This document shows positions 9,134 through 18,518 of a stretch of 64,000 nucleotides of DNA, in pieces; position 1 is the first letter of the stretch; each line of letters starts with the position of its first letter. Under the pieces are notes generated by a model. It did no database searches. It worked only from the letters and a program-made list of their open reading frames with translations, and was not told the DNA's origin. The position numbers were made by a program, and so were the translations under genes. Source of the DNA: Fodinibacter sp963833495 (lineage in GTDB: Bacteria > Actinomycetota > Actinomycetes > Actinomycetales > Dermatophilaceae); the NCBI GenBank assembly GCA_963833495.1, contig CAWHYJ010000011.1, positions 310,001 through 374,000 of the forward strand, read 5' to 3'.

Positions 9134-10130
9134 TCAGAAGAGGAGGGTGAGGAGGGCGAAGGTGGCTGCTGCGGCGATGCCGGCGCCCGGGAAGGTGAGC
9201 AGCCAGCCCGCGAAGATCGAGCGCACCACGCCCCACCGCACCGCCTTGTGCGACCGCGTTGCGCCGACGCCCATGATCGCCGAGGTGATGACGTGCGTCG
9301 TCGAGATGGGCGCGCCGGTGGCCGTGGCCGCGAACAGCACCGTGGCCGACACCGTCTCGGCAGCGAACCCGTGCGGCGGGTCGACGTCGACGATGCGCCG
9401 GCCGAGCGTGCGCATGATCCGCCACCCCCCGGCGTACGTGCCGGCAGCGAGAACGACCGCCGACAGGGCGATGACCCACCACGGGATCGACAGGTCGTCG
9501 GCGGCCCGGTAGCCGCTCGCCACCAGCGCCAGCGAGACGACGCCGGCGGTCTTGGCGGCATCCTGCATGCCGTGCCCGAACGCCATCGCGGCGGCGGAAA
9601 CGGTTTGGGCGTAACGGAACCCGCGCGCCGTCGGCCCGGGCGCCGCCCGCCGGAAGGCCCACAGGATCGCCGCCATCAGGGCGAACCCGCCCACCAGTCC
9701 GAGCACCGGCGAGACCACCATCGGGATGAGCACGCTGTCGAGGATGCTGTCCCACTTCACGGTCGCACCGCCGGCCAGGGCCGCACCGCAGAGCCCACCG
9801 ATCAGGGAGTGCGACGACGAGGACGGCAGCCCGCGCCACCAGGTGAGCAGGTTCCACAGCGACGCGCCGATGAGCGCACCGGCGCAGATGGCGACGCCCG
9901 TGGCGCCCGCCGGCACCTCGATGATGTCGCCGCCGATCGTCTTCGCCACCCGCACCCCGGCGAATCCGCCCAGCAGGTTCATGACGGCCGCCAGCACCAG
10001 CGCGATCCGCGGCGTGAGCGAGCGGGTCGACACCGAGGTGGCGATGGCGTTGGCCGCGTCGTGGAAGCCGTTGGTGTAGGTGAAACCCATCGCCAGCACG
10101 ACGACGAGCGCGACCGGGCAGCCAGTCCAC
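9134..10130 (-). CDS. PiT-family inorganic phosphate transporter (one N-terminal frameshift)
   Basis: Low-affinity, cation-coupled phosphate permease (PF01384). Both PiT signature repeats are visible: GFTYTNGFHDAANAIATSV near the N-terminus and FGHGMQDAAKTAGV in the middle, plus SSSSHSLIGG and STTHVITSAIMGVG. About ten helices are predicted. The natural GTG start is at 10130, six bases after the DUF47 gene stops; one inserted base near 10115 breaks the first codons, and removing it gives 331 residues. The pair DUF47-PiT is a standard operon. No PHO box is seen upstream, fitting a constitutive low-affinity system beside the inducible pst operon. Confidence 0.9.
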
Positions 10131-10136
10131 CGACGC

Positions 10137-10760
10137 TCAGGACTCCCGGACGGCGATCGCCTCGACCTTCACCGCCACCTTCTCGAAGCCGTTCGCGGCG
10201 GCCTCGAGCGCGTCGATGATGTCCTTGTGCTTCATCACCGTGATGGGGTCGGCGCCGGGGGTGTTGAACAGCTCGGCCAGCATCCGCCGGTAGGCCTTGT
10301 TGGCGCGGTTCTCGAGCCGGTCGACCTCGACCCAGTAGGCGGTGAGGTCCTTCATCCCGCGCAGCCGGGGCATGGCATCGGCGGTGATCTCGGCCATCCG
10401 CGAGATGACCTCGACCTGCTTGGCCACCCGCGGCAGCACCTCGTCGACCCGGTAGAGCACGATCAGGTCGACCGCCGCCTCGATCAGGCCCACGCAGCTG
10501 TCGAGCGAAACCGCGAGCGCGTGCATGTCGGCCCGGTCGAACGGCGTGACGAACGCGCCGTTGACCGCCCGGATGATCTCGTGCGTGGAGTCGCCCGCCG
10601 CCGACTCGATCTCGTGCATCCGCTTGAGGATGGCGTCGCGCTCCTCGGCCGGCGCACCGATCAGGGCGGTGAGCTCGCGGGACGCATCGACGAGGTGCCG
10701 CGCCGACGCTGCGAACAGGTCGAAGAAGCGCGGTTCCTTGGGGGTGAGGCGGATCGCCAC
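10137..10760 (-). CDS. DUF47 family PhoU-like PiT accessory protein
   Basis: A 207-residue, mostly helical protein with features of DUF47 (PF01865): the N-terminal FFDLFAASARHLVDASREL, a central HEIIRAVNGAFVTPFDRADMHAL and a C-terminal metal-binding KHKDIIDALEAAANGFEKVA. Members are PhoU-like regulators or partners of PiT permeases. GTG start at 10760, followed six bases after its stop by the PiT gene. Confidence 0.9.
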   Translation of the reverse strand: MAIRLTPKEPRFFDLFAASARHLVDASRELTALIGAPAEERDAILKRMHEIESAAGDSTHEIIRAVNGAFVTPFDRADMHALAVSLDSCVGLIEAAVDLIVLYRVDEVLPRVAKQVEVISRMAEITADAMPRLRGMKDLTAYWVEVDRLENRANKAYRRMLAELFNTPGADPITVMKHKDIIDALEAAANGFEKVAVKVEAIAVRES

Positions 10761-10797
10761 GAGCGGTCTTTCGGAAGGCGGAGAGGCCGGACAGTGG

Positions 10798-11037
10798 CTA
10801 CAGGCTAGGGCGCGACCGAGGATGCCGGGTAGCCGGGTGCCGCCGCCCGGTCACCCCGCGCCGCCGGGGGTGGGCACGGCCTCGCCGGGCGCCGCCCGGG
10901 GAGTGTAGCCCGAGGACCTCGTCGATCGCCTCGTCGGCCATCCGGCCGTCACACTGCGACGCCGCCAGGACGAGCTCGCCGACCAGGCGGATCTCGTCCT
11001 CGAGCTGCTCGTCGTGCAGCGACGGGTCGTCCTTCAT
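10798..11037 (-). CDS. Small conserved actinobacterial protein, paralogue of the one at 16826-17023
   Basis: ATG at 11037 begins MKDDPSLHDEQLEDEIRLVG and continues ELVLAASQCDGRMADEAIDEVLG. The same pattern, EIRL-x-G-x-LVLAAS...DEVL, occurs in the small protein at 16826-17023. After DEVLG the frame becomes Arg/Pro-rich and unlike coding sequence. A one-base shift near 10910 would instead give a short tail ending near 10853, so the true end is uncertain. No known function; roughly 45-65 residues, soluble and helical. Confidence 0.55.
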   Translation of the reverse strand: MKDDPSLHDEQLEDEIRLVGELVLAASQCDGRMADEAIDEVLGLHSPGGARRGRAHPRRRGVTGRRHPATRHPRSRPSL

Positions 11038-11163
11038 TGCTCCACGGTACGGGGAGCGATGCGGGCCGGGACGGTTTTCCACAGGTCGGATGCGGCGATC
11101 GGGAGATCCGGCAACGCATCGCGGCACCGGCCGGTGAAGGACAGGCGTCAGGAGTGGGAAGAG

Positions 11164-11252
11164 GTGGGTGCCGGACCGGGAGCGCCTCACGGCGCGTGGC
11201 CGCTCGTAGCGGCTGATGTTGGGACCCGGGGCTGCCGCGGTCCGGCACCCAC
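11164..11252. other. Candidate structured RNA or terminator: 15-bp closing stem with inner hairpins
   Basis: GTGGGTGCCGGACCG at 11164-11178 is perfectly complementary to 11238-11252. The 59 bases between them can form two more hairpins: GCGCC/GGCGC with a TCAC loop, and GCCGCT/AGCGGC with a CGT loop. It lies between two minus-strand genes (downstream of the 214-residue gene, upstream of the small DUF gene). There is no clear U-tract. The rest of the 305-base gap holds only a 16-base tandem duplication around 11297-11330. Confidence 0.5.
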
Positions 11253-11342
11253 AGACGACCCTAACGCCTGCACCCGCCGGATGTGTTCCCCTGTCGAGCC
11301 CGCATCTGTCGGGCACGCATCTGCCGAGCACCCGTCCCGACG

Positions 11343-11987
11343 TCAGTCGAGCTCGCCCACGCGCCACAGCCGGGCACAGGCGCGCAGGTCCTCACCGGTG
11401 GCGAGCATGGAGGCACCGGTGCGGGTGAGGTCGCTGGCCGCCGCGGGGTCGACGGCATCGCTGTCGTGGGCGAGCTCGGCCCGTCCAGCGGCGATGACCG
11501 TGCAGAAGGCGGCGGCCCGCTCGAGCGCCACGGCGAGGTCGCCCTCGAACACGCCCGCGAGGATCTGGTCGGCCACCCGCTGCACCTCCTCGGGGCCGGG
11601 CGGCTCGGCGATGCCGGCCACCGCGTGCGCCACGTCGGTGAACCGGATGCCGGCCGCGTACTCACGACTCGCCTGCTCCGGGCTGCGCCGCACCCACTCG
11701 CGCAGCGCGTACAGGCGCCACAGGGCCCCGGGCAGCGAGCGCGCGGGCCGGGCCGACCAGAGGTCGGCCACGGTGGACAGGCCGAGGTCGTCGACCAGGG
11801 TCACCAGTCGGGTGGTCACCTCCGGGTCGTGCGCCGCGCGACCCGTGCCGACGAGGATGGCGGCCGTCTGGTGCGCGACCTCGGTCACCTCGGCGGGCCC
11901 GGGCAGGGTGCCACCGTGGGTCTCCATCGCCAGCGGCCCGAAGGGCACCGGTCGCCGGGGCAGGGCTCGTCCGCCGTCACCACTCAT
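11343..11987 (-). CDS. Conserved hypothetical actinobacterial protein, 214 residues
   Basis: ATG 11987 sits behind GGGAG at good distance; longer in-frame starts have no ribosome site and unusual composition. The protein is soluble, helical and rich in Ala and acidic residues, with no signal peptide and no motif I can assign. The central WSARPARSLPGALWRLYALR and the VADQILAGVFEGDLAVALER segments look conserved and coding. It is divergent from yihY (182-base gap). Similar proteins are sometimes mislabelled as RNA polymerase subunits; I see nothing supporting that. Confidence 0.72.
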   Translation of the reverse strand: MSGDGGRALPRRPVPFGPLAMETHGGTLPGPAEVTEVAHQTAAILVGTGRAAHDPEVTTRLVTLVDDLGLSTVADLWSARPARSLPGALWRLYALREWVRRSPEQASREYAAGIRFTDVAHAVAGIAEPPGPEEVQRVADQILAGVFEGDLAVALERAAAFCTVIAAGRAELAHDSDAVDPAAASDLTRTGASMLATGEDLRACARLWRVGELD

Positions 11988-12168
11988 CGGCACAGTCTCC
12001 CACCCGATGCGAGGGATCCAGCCGTCACGTCCGCCCGAGGCTCGGCACCCCGGCACCTTCGACCGGCACAGGACCGACCGCGACCCCGGCCCCACTCGGC
12101 TGCCTGAGCAGCGAGGATGGCACTGCGACAGAGTGTGTCGGGCACCACCTGGGGGTAGGAGCGTTGGC

Positions 12169-13364
12169 ATGGCACGAGAAGGCACGGCGGCTGCACGCGC
12201 CGAGACAGCACCCGCACCGCACGACGACCGGAAACCGGACTCCCCGAAGGACATCGACAGGCCCGGATGGAAGTACACGGCCAAGGCGGCGTTCGGCGAG
12301 TTCCAGCGCGACCAGTGCACCGACCTCGCGGCCGCGCTGACGTACTACTCGGTGCTCTCGGTCTTCCCCGCCATCCTGGCGCTCGTGTCGCTGCTCGGCT
12401 TCTTCGGCCAGGGCGAGTCCACGACCAGCCAGCTGCTCGACATCGTCCGGCAGCTCGGCCAGGGCCAGGTGGCCGACCAGCTCAAGGGTCCGATCGACCA
12501 GATCGTCAACGCGCGGGGCGCCGGCCTGGCCCTGGTGCTCGGCCTCGTCGGCGCGATCTGGTCGGCATCGGGCTACGTGGGGGCCTTCGGGCGGGCCATG
12601 AACCGCGTCTACCAGGTCGACGAGGGACGGCCCATCTGGAAGCTGCGCCCGGTGGTGCTGGCTCATCACCGTCGGCCTGGTGGTCATGGCCGCGCTCGTG
12701 CTCGTCGGCCTCGTGGTCAGCGGCCCGGTCGCGACGGCCATCGGTGAGGCGGTCGGCCTCGGCGACCTCGCCGACGACCATCTGGGACATCGTCAAGTGG
12801 CCGGTGATGCTCGGCATCGTCGTGGTCATGGTGGCGGTGCTCTACTACGCGACTCCGAACGTGCGGCAGCCGAAGTTCCGGTGGGTCTCGGTCGGTGCGG
12901 CGGTCGCCATCCTCGTCTGGGTGCTCGCCTCGGTCGCCTTCGGCTTCTACGTCTCCAACTTCAGCTCGTACAACAAGACCTACGGCTCGCTCGCCGGCAT
13001 CATCGTCTTCCTGCTGTGGCTGTGGATCACCAACCTGGCCCTGCTCTTCGGTGCCGAGGTCGACGCCGAGCTCGAGCGGGCGCGCCAGCTGCAGTCCGGC
13101 ATCGAGGCGGAGAAGACCCTCCAGCTGCCGCCGCGCGACACCCGCAACTCCGAGAAGGCCGAGGAGAAGCTGGAGAAGAAGGTCGCCGAGGGTCGGCGCC
13201 TGAGGCTCGAGTCGGATGCCGCCGACGGGCATGACGACGACGCCCGTGGGTATGACGCCCACCGTGAGAATGGACGCGGTGCACGGGACGACTCGGCATC
13301 GGCGGACCGGCTCGAGGCCCTGCCGTCGGACAGACACCGCGACCGGGCTCCCCGCGACGGCTGA
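12169..13364 (+). CDS. YihY/virulence factor BrkB family membrane protein (two one-base frameshifts)
   Basis: ATG 12169 lies behind GTAGGAGCG. The N-terminal 45 residues are charged; the YihY core starts at YTAKAAFGEFQRDQCTDLAA with the typical AALTYYSVLSVFPAIL helix. Insertions near 12661 and 12780 split the middle helices. Removing them gives 397 residues with six helices, the conserved SSYNKTYGSLAGIIVFLLWL and ITNLALLFGAEVDAELER, then a charged tail of about 90 residues. Biochemical function of the family is not settled. Confidence 0.9.
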
Positions 13365-13478
13365 GGCGCCCCCCGCTGAGCACGCAGCACCTCCCCGGCC
13401 CCGACCGGCCGGTTCGCGAGGGCGATCGACCCGCGTCGACATGCCTATGATCTGCCGCGTGAGACACGCGGATCCCCG

Positions 13479-14531
13479 GTGAACCGGCTGCAGCAGGGCC
13501 TGGTGCTCGGAGACCGCTACGCATTGCACACCCGCATCGCCTCGGGCGGCATGGGCGACGTCTGGGAGGCCGACGACACCGTGCTGTCGCGCACGGTGGC
13601 CGTCAAGGTGCTGCGACCGGGCACCGACGAGGAGCAGGTCTTCGCCCGCCGGTTCCGCAGCGAGGCCCTCTACACCGCCAACCTCTGCCACCCGAACATC
13701 GCGACGGTCTTCGACTACGGCGAGGACGACAACCTCGCCTACCTCGTCATGGAGCTGGTGCCGGGCGAACCGCTGTCGGCACTGGTGCAGCGCGAGGGCG
13801 CCCTCCCACCCGACCGGGTGCGCGCGATCGTCGGCCAGTCCGCCCTCGCGCTCGGCGCTGCCCACGAGGCCGGGGTCGTGCACCGCGACGTCAAGCCGGC
13901 CAACATCCTCGTCATGCCCGACGGCACGGTGAAGCTCACCGACTTCGGCATCGCGCGTGCGGTCGACGGCTCGGGGAACACCCAGACCGGTGAGGTGCTC
14001 GGCACGCCGCACTACCTGTCCCCCGAGCAGGCCCTGGGGGAGACGGCGACCGGTGCGTCCGACCTCTACGCGCTCGGGGTGGTGGCGCACGAGCTGCTCA
14101 CCGGCCGACGACCGTTCGACAAGGGGACGCCGGTGGCCACCGCCCTGGCACAGGTCAACGACTCGCCGCCCCCGCTTCCCCCGCACGTGCCGCCGGGCCT
14201 GCGCTCGCTCATCGAGCAGTGCTTGCAGAAGCAGGCGGCCGACCGCCCCGCGTCGGCGCGCGAGCTGGGTGAGCGCCTCGGCGTGCCCGAGGGCGACCTG
14301 CCCGAGGCAAGCGAGGATGCCGCCGACGTGGTCGGCACGGCGGCCGCGGCCGAGGCGTCGGTCGACGACCGGCCTGCCGCGCCGCCGCGCTGGGACGGCA
14401 CCTACGACCCCACACCCACTCCGACCAGCGTGCCTGTCGTGCCGAAGGGGCACGTGCACTGGGCCTGGGTGCCCGGCTTCAGCGCGGCTCTGCTGGCCAT
14501 CGCCGCGGTGTGGTACTCGCTCGGCCGCTGA
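13479..14531 (+). CDS. Membrane-anchored PknB-type serine/threonine protein kinase
   Basis: A 350-residue protein with a complete Hanks-type kinase domain (about residues 12-275): Gly loop ASGGMGDV, catalytic Lys43 in VAVKVL, HRDVKPAN with Asp137, DFG at 155-157, GTPHYLSPE and the DLYALGVV region. A Pro/Thr-rich linker leads to one transmembrane helix at about 327-346, with almost no extracellular part, so any sensing would not be by a PASTA domain. GTG start at 13479. It could act on nearby proteins, but no target is indicated. Confidence 0.93.
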   Translation: MNRLQQGLVLGDRYALHTRIASGGMGDVWEADDTVLSRTVAVKVLRPGTDEEQVFARRFRSEALYTANLCHPNIATVFDYGEDDNLAYLVMELVPGEPLSALVQREGALPPDRVRAIVGQSALALGAAHEAGVVHRDVKPANILVMPDGTVKLTDFGIARAVDGSGNTQTGEVLGTPHYLSPEQALGETATGASDLYALGVVAHELLTGRRPFDKGTPVATALAQVNDSPPPLPPHVPPGLRSLIEQCLQKQAADRPASARELGERLGVPEGDLPEASEDAADVVGTAAAAEASVDDRPAAPPRWDGTYDPTPTPTSVPVVPKGHVHWAWVPGFSAALLAIAAVWYSLGR

Positions 14532-14535
14532 GGCA

Positions 14536-14782
14536 CCCGAGGGCCGGCGTCCACCGGCGCGGCCTCGACCGGGTCACCGGGCCCGAGGTGATGCTCCGGC
14601 CCACGCCGGGCCGCCCGGCTCGGCACCAGCCTGCTCCTGCTCCACGTCACCGGACGACGCACCGGCCGGGTCCACTCCACACCGGTCGACGACCACCGGC
14701 AGGCCGACGGCTCCCTGCTGGTGCTGACCAGCTCGGGCTGGCGGGTCAACCTGCGCGGCGGCCCCGTCCCGGTGCAGCTCAC
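14536..14782 (+). pseudogene. Remnant of a deazaflavin (F420)-dependent nitroreductase-family gene
   Basis: In one frame the DNA reads RLGTSLLLLHVTGRRTGRVH then STPVDD...LLVLTSSGWRVNLRGG, the core of the Ddn/DUF385 F420-binding split-barrel family. The N-terminal part is in another frame (break near 14605) and the C-terminal third is absent. It runs straight into the TetR remnant with no stop or intergenic space, so a deletion seems to have joined two genes. Confidence 0.6.
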
Positions 14783-15310
14783 GCCCTCGCCGCCACGCTC
14801 GACCTGGTCGCCGAGCGCGGCATCGCCGGCGCGTCGATCGAGGCGGTCTCGGCCCGCTCGGGCGTCGCCAAGACGACGGTCTACCGCCAGTGGCCGAACC
14901 AGGCGGCGCTCGTGCTCGACGCCTTCCGCAGCATCGCCCCCGACCCGCAACTGCCTGACACCGGAACCCTGCGCGGCGACCTCGAGGTGCTGGTCGGCGG
15001 TTTCGCCGAGGCGCTGAGGCAGGGGTGCGCCGGGGTGTTCATGGCAGCGTTGATGGATGCCGCCCAGCGCGACCCCGACTTCGCCGCTCTGCACGCGGTG
15101 GAGACGCGGCGCCGGCACCGGCCGGTGCTGGCCGTGCTGGCCCGCGGCATCGACCGGGGAGAGCTGCCCGTCGGCACCGACATCGACGCCCTCGTCGACC
15201 AGCTCGCCGGGCCCGTGCTGCACCGCAGGTCAGTCTCCGGGCAGCCCCTCGACCGGGGGTTCGGCAAGCGCGTGGTCGACGGGGTCCTGCGGGCCTGTAC
15301 GGCTGGCTAG
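14783..15310 (+). pseudogene. TetR/AcrR regulator lacking its N-terminus
   Basis: The frame picks up at ALAATLDLVAERGIAGASIE followed by AVSARSGVAKTTVYRQWPNQ, a clear TetR DNA-binding helix-turn-helix, and then a complete ligand domain to the TGA before 15311. The first helix and start codon are missing because the nitroreductase remnant replaces them. If translated at all it would need a start inside that remnant. F420 nitroreductase and TetR genes often sit side by side, fitting a deletion between neighbours. Confidence 0.65.
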
Positions 15311-15319
15311 TCTTCGACG

Positions 15320-16121
15320 ATGACCTCGGTCGAGCCGCAGAGCTGGCACCACGGGCTGGTGGCCCGCTGGTGGTCGCTGTTCCGCACCTCGGGCCCGGAG
15401 ATCGACTACTTCCGGCGCTTCGTGCGAAGCCGGCCAGCCGGCCCTCGACGTCGCCTGCGGCGCGGGCCGGCTGCTGGTGCCCTACGTCGCCGCAGGGCTC
15501 GACGTCGACGGCTGCGACGCGTCACCCGACATGGTGGCGCTGGCCCTGGAGGCGGCGGGTGCCGTGGGTGCGTCGCCCACCGTCACCTGCCAGGCCATGC
15601 ACGAGCTCGACCTGCCCCGGCGCTACCGCACGATCATCGTGTGCGGCGGCCTGGGGCTGGGCTCGACCCGCGAGCAGGACCAGCAGGCGTTGCGTCGCCT
15701 CCGCGACCACCTCGAGCCGGGCGGGCGGCTGGTGCTCGACAACGAGGTGCCGTACTCCGACGGCAACCACTGGCGGCTGTGGCCACGGGGCCAGCGCGAT
15801 GGCCTGCCCGAGCCCGCTCGGCCCCCCGGTGAGCGGCGCCGCGGCCCTGATGGTGACGAGTACGCCCTGATGTCAAGGCTGCTCGACTTCGACCCGCTCA
15901 ACCAGCAGGAGGCGTGGGAGATGCACGCCTGCCGGTGGCGCGACGGCGAGCTCGTCGAGGAGGAGCACCACCGGCTCACCTCGAACCTCTACTTCCGCGG
16001 CGAGGTCGTGATGATGCTCGAGCGGGCGGGGTTCGCGGAGGTCGACGTCCGCGGCGAGTACAACGACCTGCCGCCCACCGTCGACGACACGTTCCTCGTC
16101 TACGTGGCCACCCGCGGGTAG
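15320..16121 (+). CDS. Class I SAM-dependent methyltransferase (one frameshift)
   Basis: ATG 15320 starts MTSVEPQSWHHGLVARWWSL; after one inserted C near 15433 the frame resumes with the SAM-binding motif I ALDVACGAGRLLVPYVAAGL and DGCDASPDM. Corrected length is 266 residues. Motif II/III regions (TIIVCGGLGLGSTREQDQQA, LEPGGRLVLDNEVPY) are normal. Substrate unknown. The last 22 bases overlap the convergent PAP2 gene. Confidence 0.85.
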
Positions 16122-16816
16122 TCCGACCCGGAGCCGATGGGCCATCGAGACGCCACGAGCCAGCACAGCGCGCCCGACAGCAGCCCGATGGCAGTGCCCC
16201 CCACGACGTCGACGGGCCAGTGCGCCCCGATGTACAGGCGGTTGAGCGCCACCAGCAGCGCCACCACCACCCCCACGACGCGTTGCGGCCGGGTCAGCCA
16301 CGGCCACAGCGCGGCCACGAGGCCGACGGCGACAGCGGTGTGCGCCGAGGGGTAGGCGTTGCCGTACGGGTCCTTGGGGTAGCCGTGCACGTCGAGCCCG
16401 GGGATCGTCGCCGTGGGTCTGGGCTGGTCGGCTACCCGCTTGAGCACCTGGGTGACCAGCTCGCTGATCGCGACACTCACCAGCGCGGCCCGCAGCACCT
16501 CCCAGCGCTGGGTGCCGCGGGTGGTGGCCAGGATCCAGCCGGCGAGGGCGGCGGCCAGCACGGCCAACGGGACCGGCCGGAAGAGCGAGTTGCTCACTGC
16601 CAGAACGGTTCCGAACGGCGGCGGTGGGTCGTTCAGCCACCGCACGAGGTCGGTCTGGGCAGCATCGGCCCCCGGTTGCAGCGCGAGCCAGTAGGTCGCG
16701 GCGACCACCAGCACGGATGCCGTCGCGAGCGCCCAGCTCCAGCTCGGCGCCGGTGGGGCGGGCGCACTGGCACCGGTGCGCTCGTCCACGCGCCGGTCGT
16801 GCGGGGACTCGGTCAT
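16100..16816 (-). CDS. PAP2 superfamily membrane phosphatase
   Basis: A 238-residue membrane protein with the three PAP2 motifs in order: KRVADQPRP, PSAH (in GNAYPSAHTAVAVG) and RLYIGAHWPVDVVGG. Five or six helices. Such enzymes dephosphorylate lipid phosphates such as phosphatidate or undecaprenyl diphosphate at the outer face of the membrane. ATG 16816. Its 3' end overlaps the methyltransferase gene. Confidence 0.9.
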   Translation of the reverse strand: MTESPHDRRVDERTGASAPAPPAPSWSWALATASVLVVAATYWLALQPGADAAQTDLVRWLNDPPPPFGTVLAVSNSLFRPVPLAVLAAALAGWILATTRGTQRWEVLRAALVSVAISELVTQVLKRVADQPRPTATIPGLDVHGYPKDPYGNAYPSAHTAVAVGLVAALWPWLTRPQRVVGVVVALLVALNRLYIGAHWPVDVVGGTAIGLLSGALCWLVASRWPIGSGSDYPRVAT

Positions 16817-16825
16817 GACCGCAAC

Positions 16826-17023
16826 CTACCGATGACCCGTCCGCCCTCCTCCGGAGTCGTCGCGCGGCGGGCCGGTGGCATCCGCGGCCGCGAGCACCTC
16901 GTCCACCTCATGGGTCGTGAGGTGCCGGGTGACACCCGATGCCGCGAGGACCAGTGCGCCCAGGAGCCTGATCTCCTGGGAGAGCGCGGCATCGTGCAGT
17001 TCCCCGGCGGAGTCGGAGTGCAA
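16826..17023 (-). CDS. Small conserved actinobacterial protein, paralogue of the one at 10798-11037
   Basis: A 65-residue product starting at a TTG (17023) behind AGAAGGGA. The core LSQEIRLLGALVLAAS...HEVDEVLAAAD aligns with the product at 11037. It is soluble, helical and of unknown role. Two copies 6 kb apart in different settings suggest a small family with its own function rather than a leader of either neighbour. Confidence 0.6.
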   Translation of the reverse strand: MHSDSAGELHDAALSQEIRLLGALVLAASGVTRHLTTHEVDEVLAAADATGPPRDDSGGGRTGHR

Positions 17024-17164
17024 GGCGGCCGTCCCTTCTCTGGCGGCTGGCCCTGCCCTGCCACGTTGTCACTGTCTGTCCCGGTGCCCGGGCGACGCAC
17101 CACGCAGGTCCCGGAGGGCTCGCGGTACTGGTGCCACCCCGATGATGGCAGAGGAACGTTGGGC

Positions 17165-18514
17165 TTACCTTGCGCGACGGGCCTCGGAGAGCGCCGACTC
17201 CGCCCCGAGAGCGAGCGGGAACATCGCCCACAGCCGTGCACCGCCCAGTTCTGAGCGCTCGAAGACCAGTCGGCCCCCCATGTCCGCGACCGCGTCCGCG
17301 AGCAGGCGGATGCCGACATGACCTTCCTCGCTGGGGACACCGTCGGACCCCCAGCCGTCGTCGTCGACCGCCACCTCGACCATGCCACCAGCCAGGGCGA
17401 CGGTGACCGTCACCCGTGAGGCCTGCGCGTGCCGCACGACGTTGCGCAGCCCTTCTCGCACGATGCGGTAGACCATCTGCGCCGCCTCGGCGGAGGGTCG
17501 GACCAACCCGGCATCCATCGACACGACCACGGTGAGCCCAGCCTCACGGGCGCGGTCGGCCAGGTCCTCGACCGCCGGCCGCAGGTCCCCGGTGGAGAGG
17601 TCCGCGGGGTAGATGGCGGTCATCATCTGGCGCAGGGCCCGCACCTCGGTCTGCAGCTCGCCCTCGACGGACAGCAGGACGCGACGGGCGGCCGATGCCG
17701 TCTCGGGCAGGGCACTGCGCACGGCCGGGAGCGAGTAGCTGAGGGCGGACAGGCTCTGCACCAGCCCGTCGTGCAGGTCCGCCGCGATCCTGCGCCGCTC
17801 GAGGTCGGATGCCGCGAGCGCGTGCCCCAGCATCCGGTCGCGGTCGGTGCGCGCCTTGGCGACGCGCCGGGCCAGGGTGATCGCCAGCGGGATCAGCGCG
17901 AGCTGCAGCAGGGCCAGGCTGCCGATCCCCAGGAGCGAGAACTGCTTGAGCAGCCGGGCCTGGTCGGCCTTCATCCGGGCCGTGGTCGAGTAGGCCTCGT
18001 ACAGGAACGGGCTGCGGTCGGCGCCACGCGCGCCGACGTAGACCTCGAGCAGCGGTCCGTCACCGCGCTCCTGGGCGTTCTCCGGCCTGGTCAGGTCGGA
18101 GAGCTTCGCGGACACGCGGTGGGTTCCCAGCAGCGCGGCGTCGTCGGGCTCCAGGGTGAACCGCTGGCCGATCAGGCTCCGCTCGTCGGACCAGATGACC
18201 CGGCCGTCGCCGTCCCACAGCTTGGCGTGCTCGATGGTCCCGTCGGCGATGCGCGAGGTCATCAGCACGTCGATCGCCCGCATCGCAGCCGCGTTGCCGT
18301 TCCTGGCCTGGGCACTGAGCAGCGGTGCGACCACACCCTGGGCGAAAGAGGAGGCCCGGACGCTGGCATCCTCGAGCGCCAGGTCGGCCGCCAGCCCCCG
18401 GGCGAGCAGCACGGAGCCCGCGGCCACCACCAGCAGGACGACCAGGCTGGACAGCACGTACCGCCGCACGGCGGACGCCCAGCCGGTGACGGGGGTGGTG
18501 TCCGACGGCGGCAC
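17165..18514 (-). CDS. Two-component sensor histidine kinase, NarL/LiaS (HisKA_3) type
   Basis: A 449-residue kinase: helix at about 19-40, an extracellular sensor region of about 150 residues with a PAS/Cache-like look, a second helix at about 193-213, then the HisKA_3 dimerisation box RRIAADLHDGLVQSL with phospho-acceptor His248, and a HATPase_c domain (EGLRNVVRHAQASRV N-box, DDGWG G-box). GTG start at 18514, four bases after the response regulator stop, so the two are one operon. Signal unknown. Confidence 0.92.
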   Translation of the reverse strand: MPPSDTTPVTGWASAVRRYVLSSLVVLLVVAAGSVLLARGLAADLALEDASVRASSFAQGVVAPLLSAQARNGNAAAMRAIDVLMTSRIADGTIEHAKLWDGDGRVIWSDERSLIGQRFTLEPDDAALLGTHRVSAKLSDLTRPENAQERGDGPLLEVYVGARGADRSPFLYEAYSTTARMKADQARLLKQFSLLGIGSLALLQLALIPLAITLARRVAKARTDRDRMLGHALAASDLERRRIAADLHDGLVQSLSALSYSLPAVRSALPETASAARRVLLSVEGELQTEVRALRQMMTAIYPADLSTGDLRPAVEDLADRAREAGLTVVVSMDAGLVRPSAEAAQMVYRIVREGLRNVVRHAQASRVTVTVALAGGMVEVAVDDDGWGSDGVPSEEGHVGIRLLADAVADMGGRLVFERSELGGARLWAMFPLALGAESALSEARRAR

Positions 18515-18518
18515 CGGC

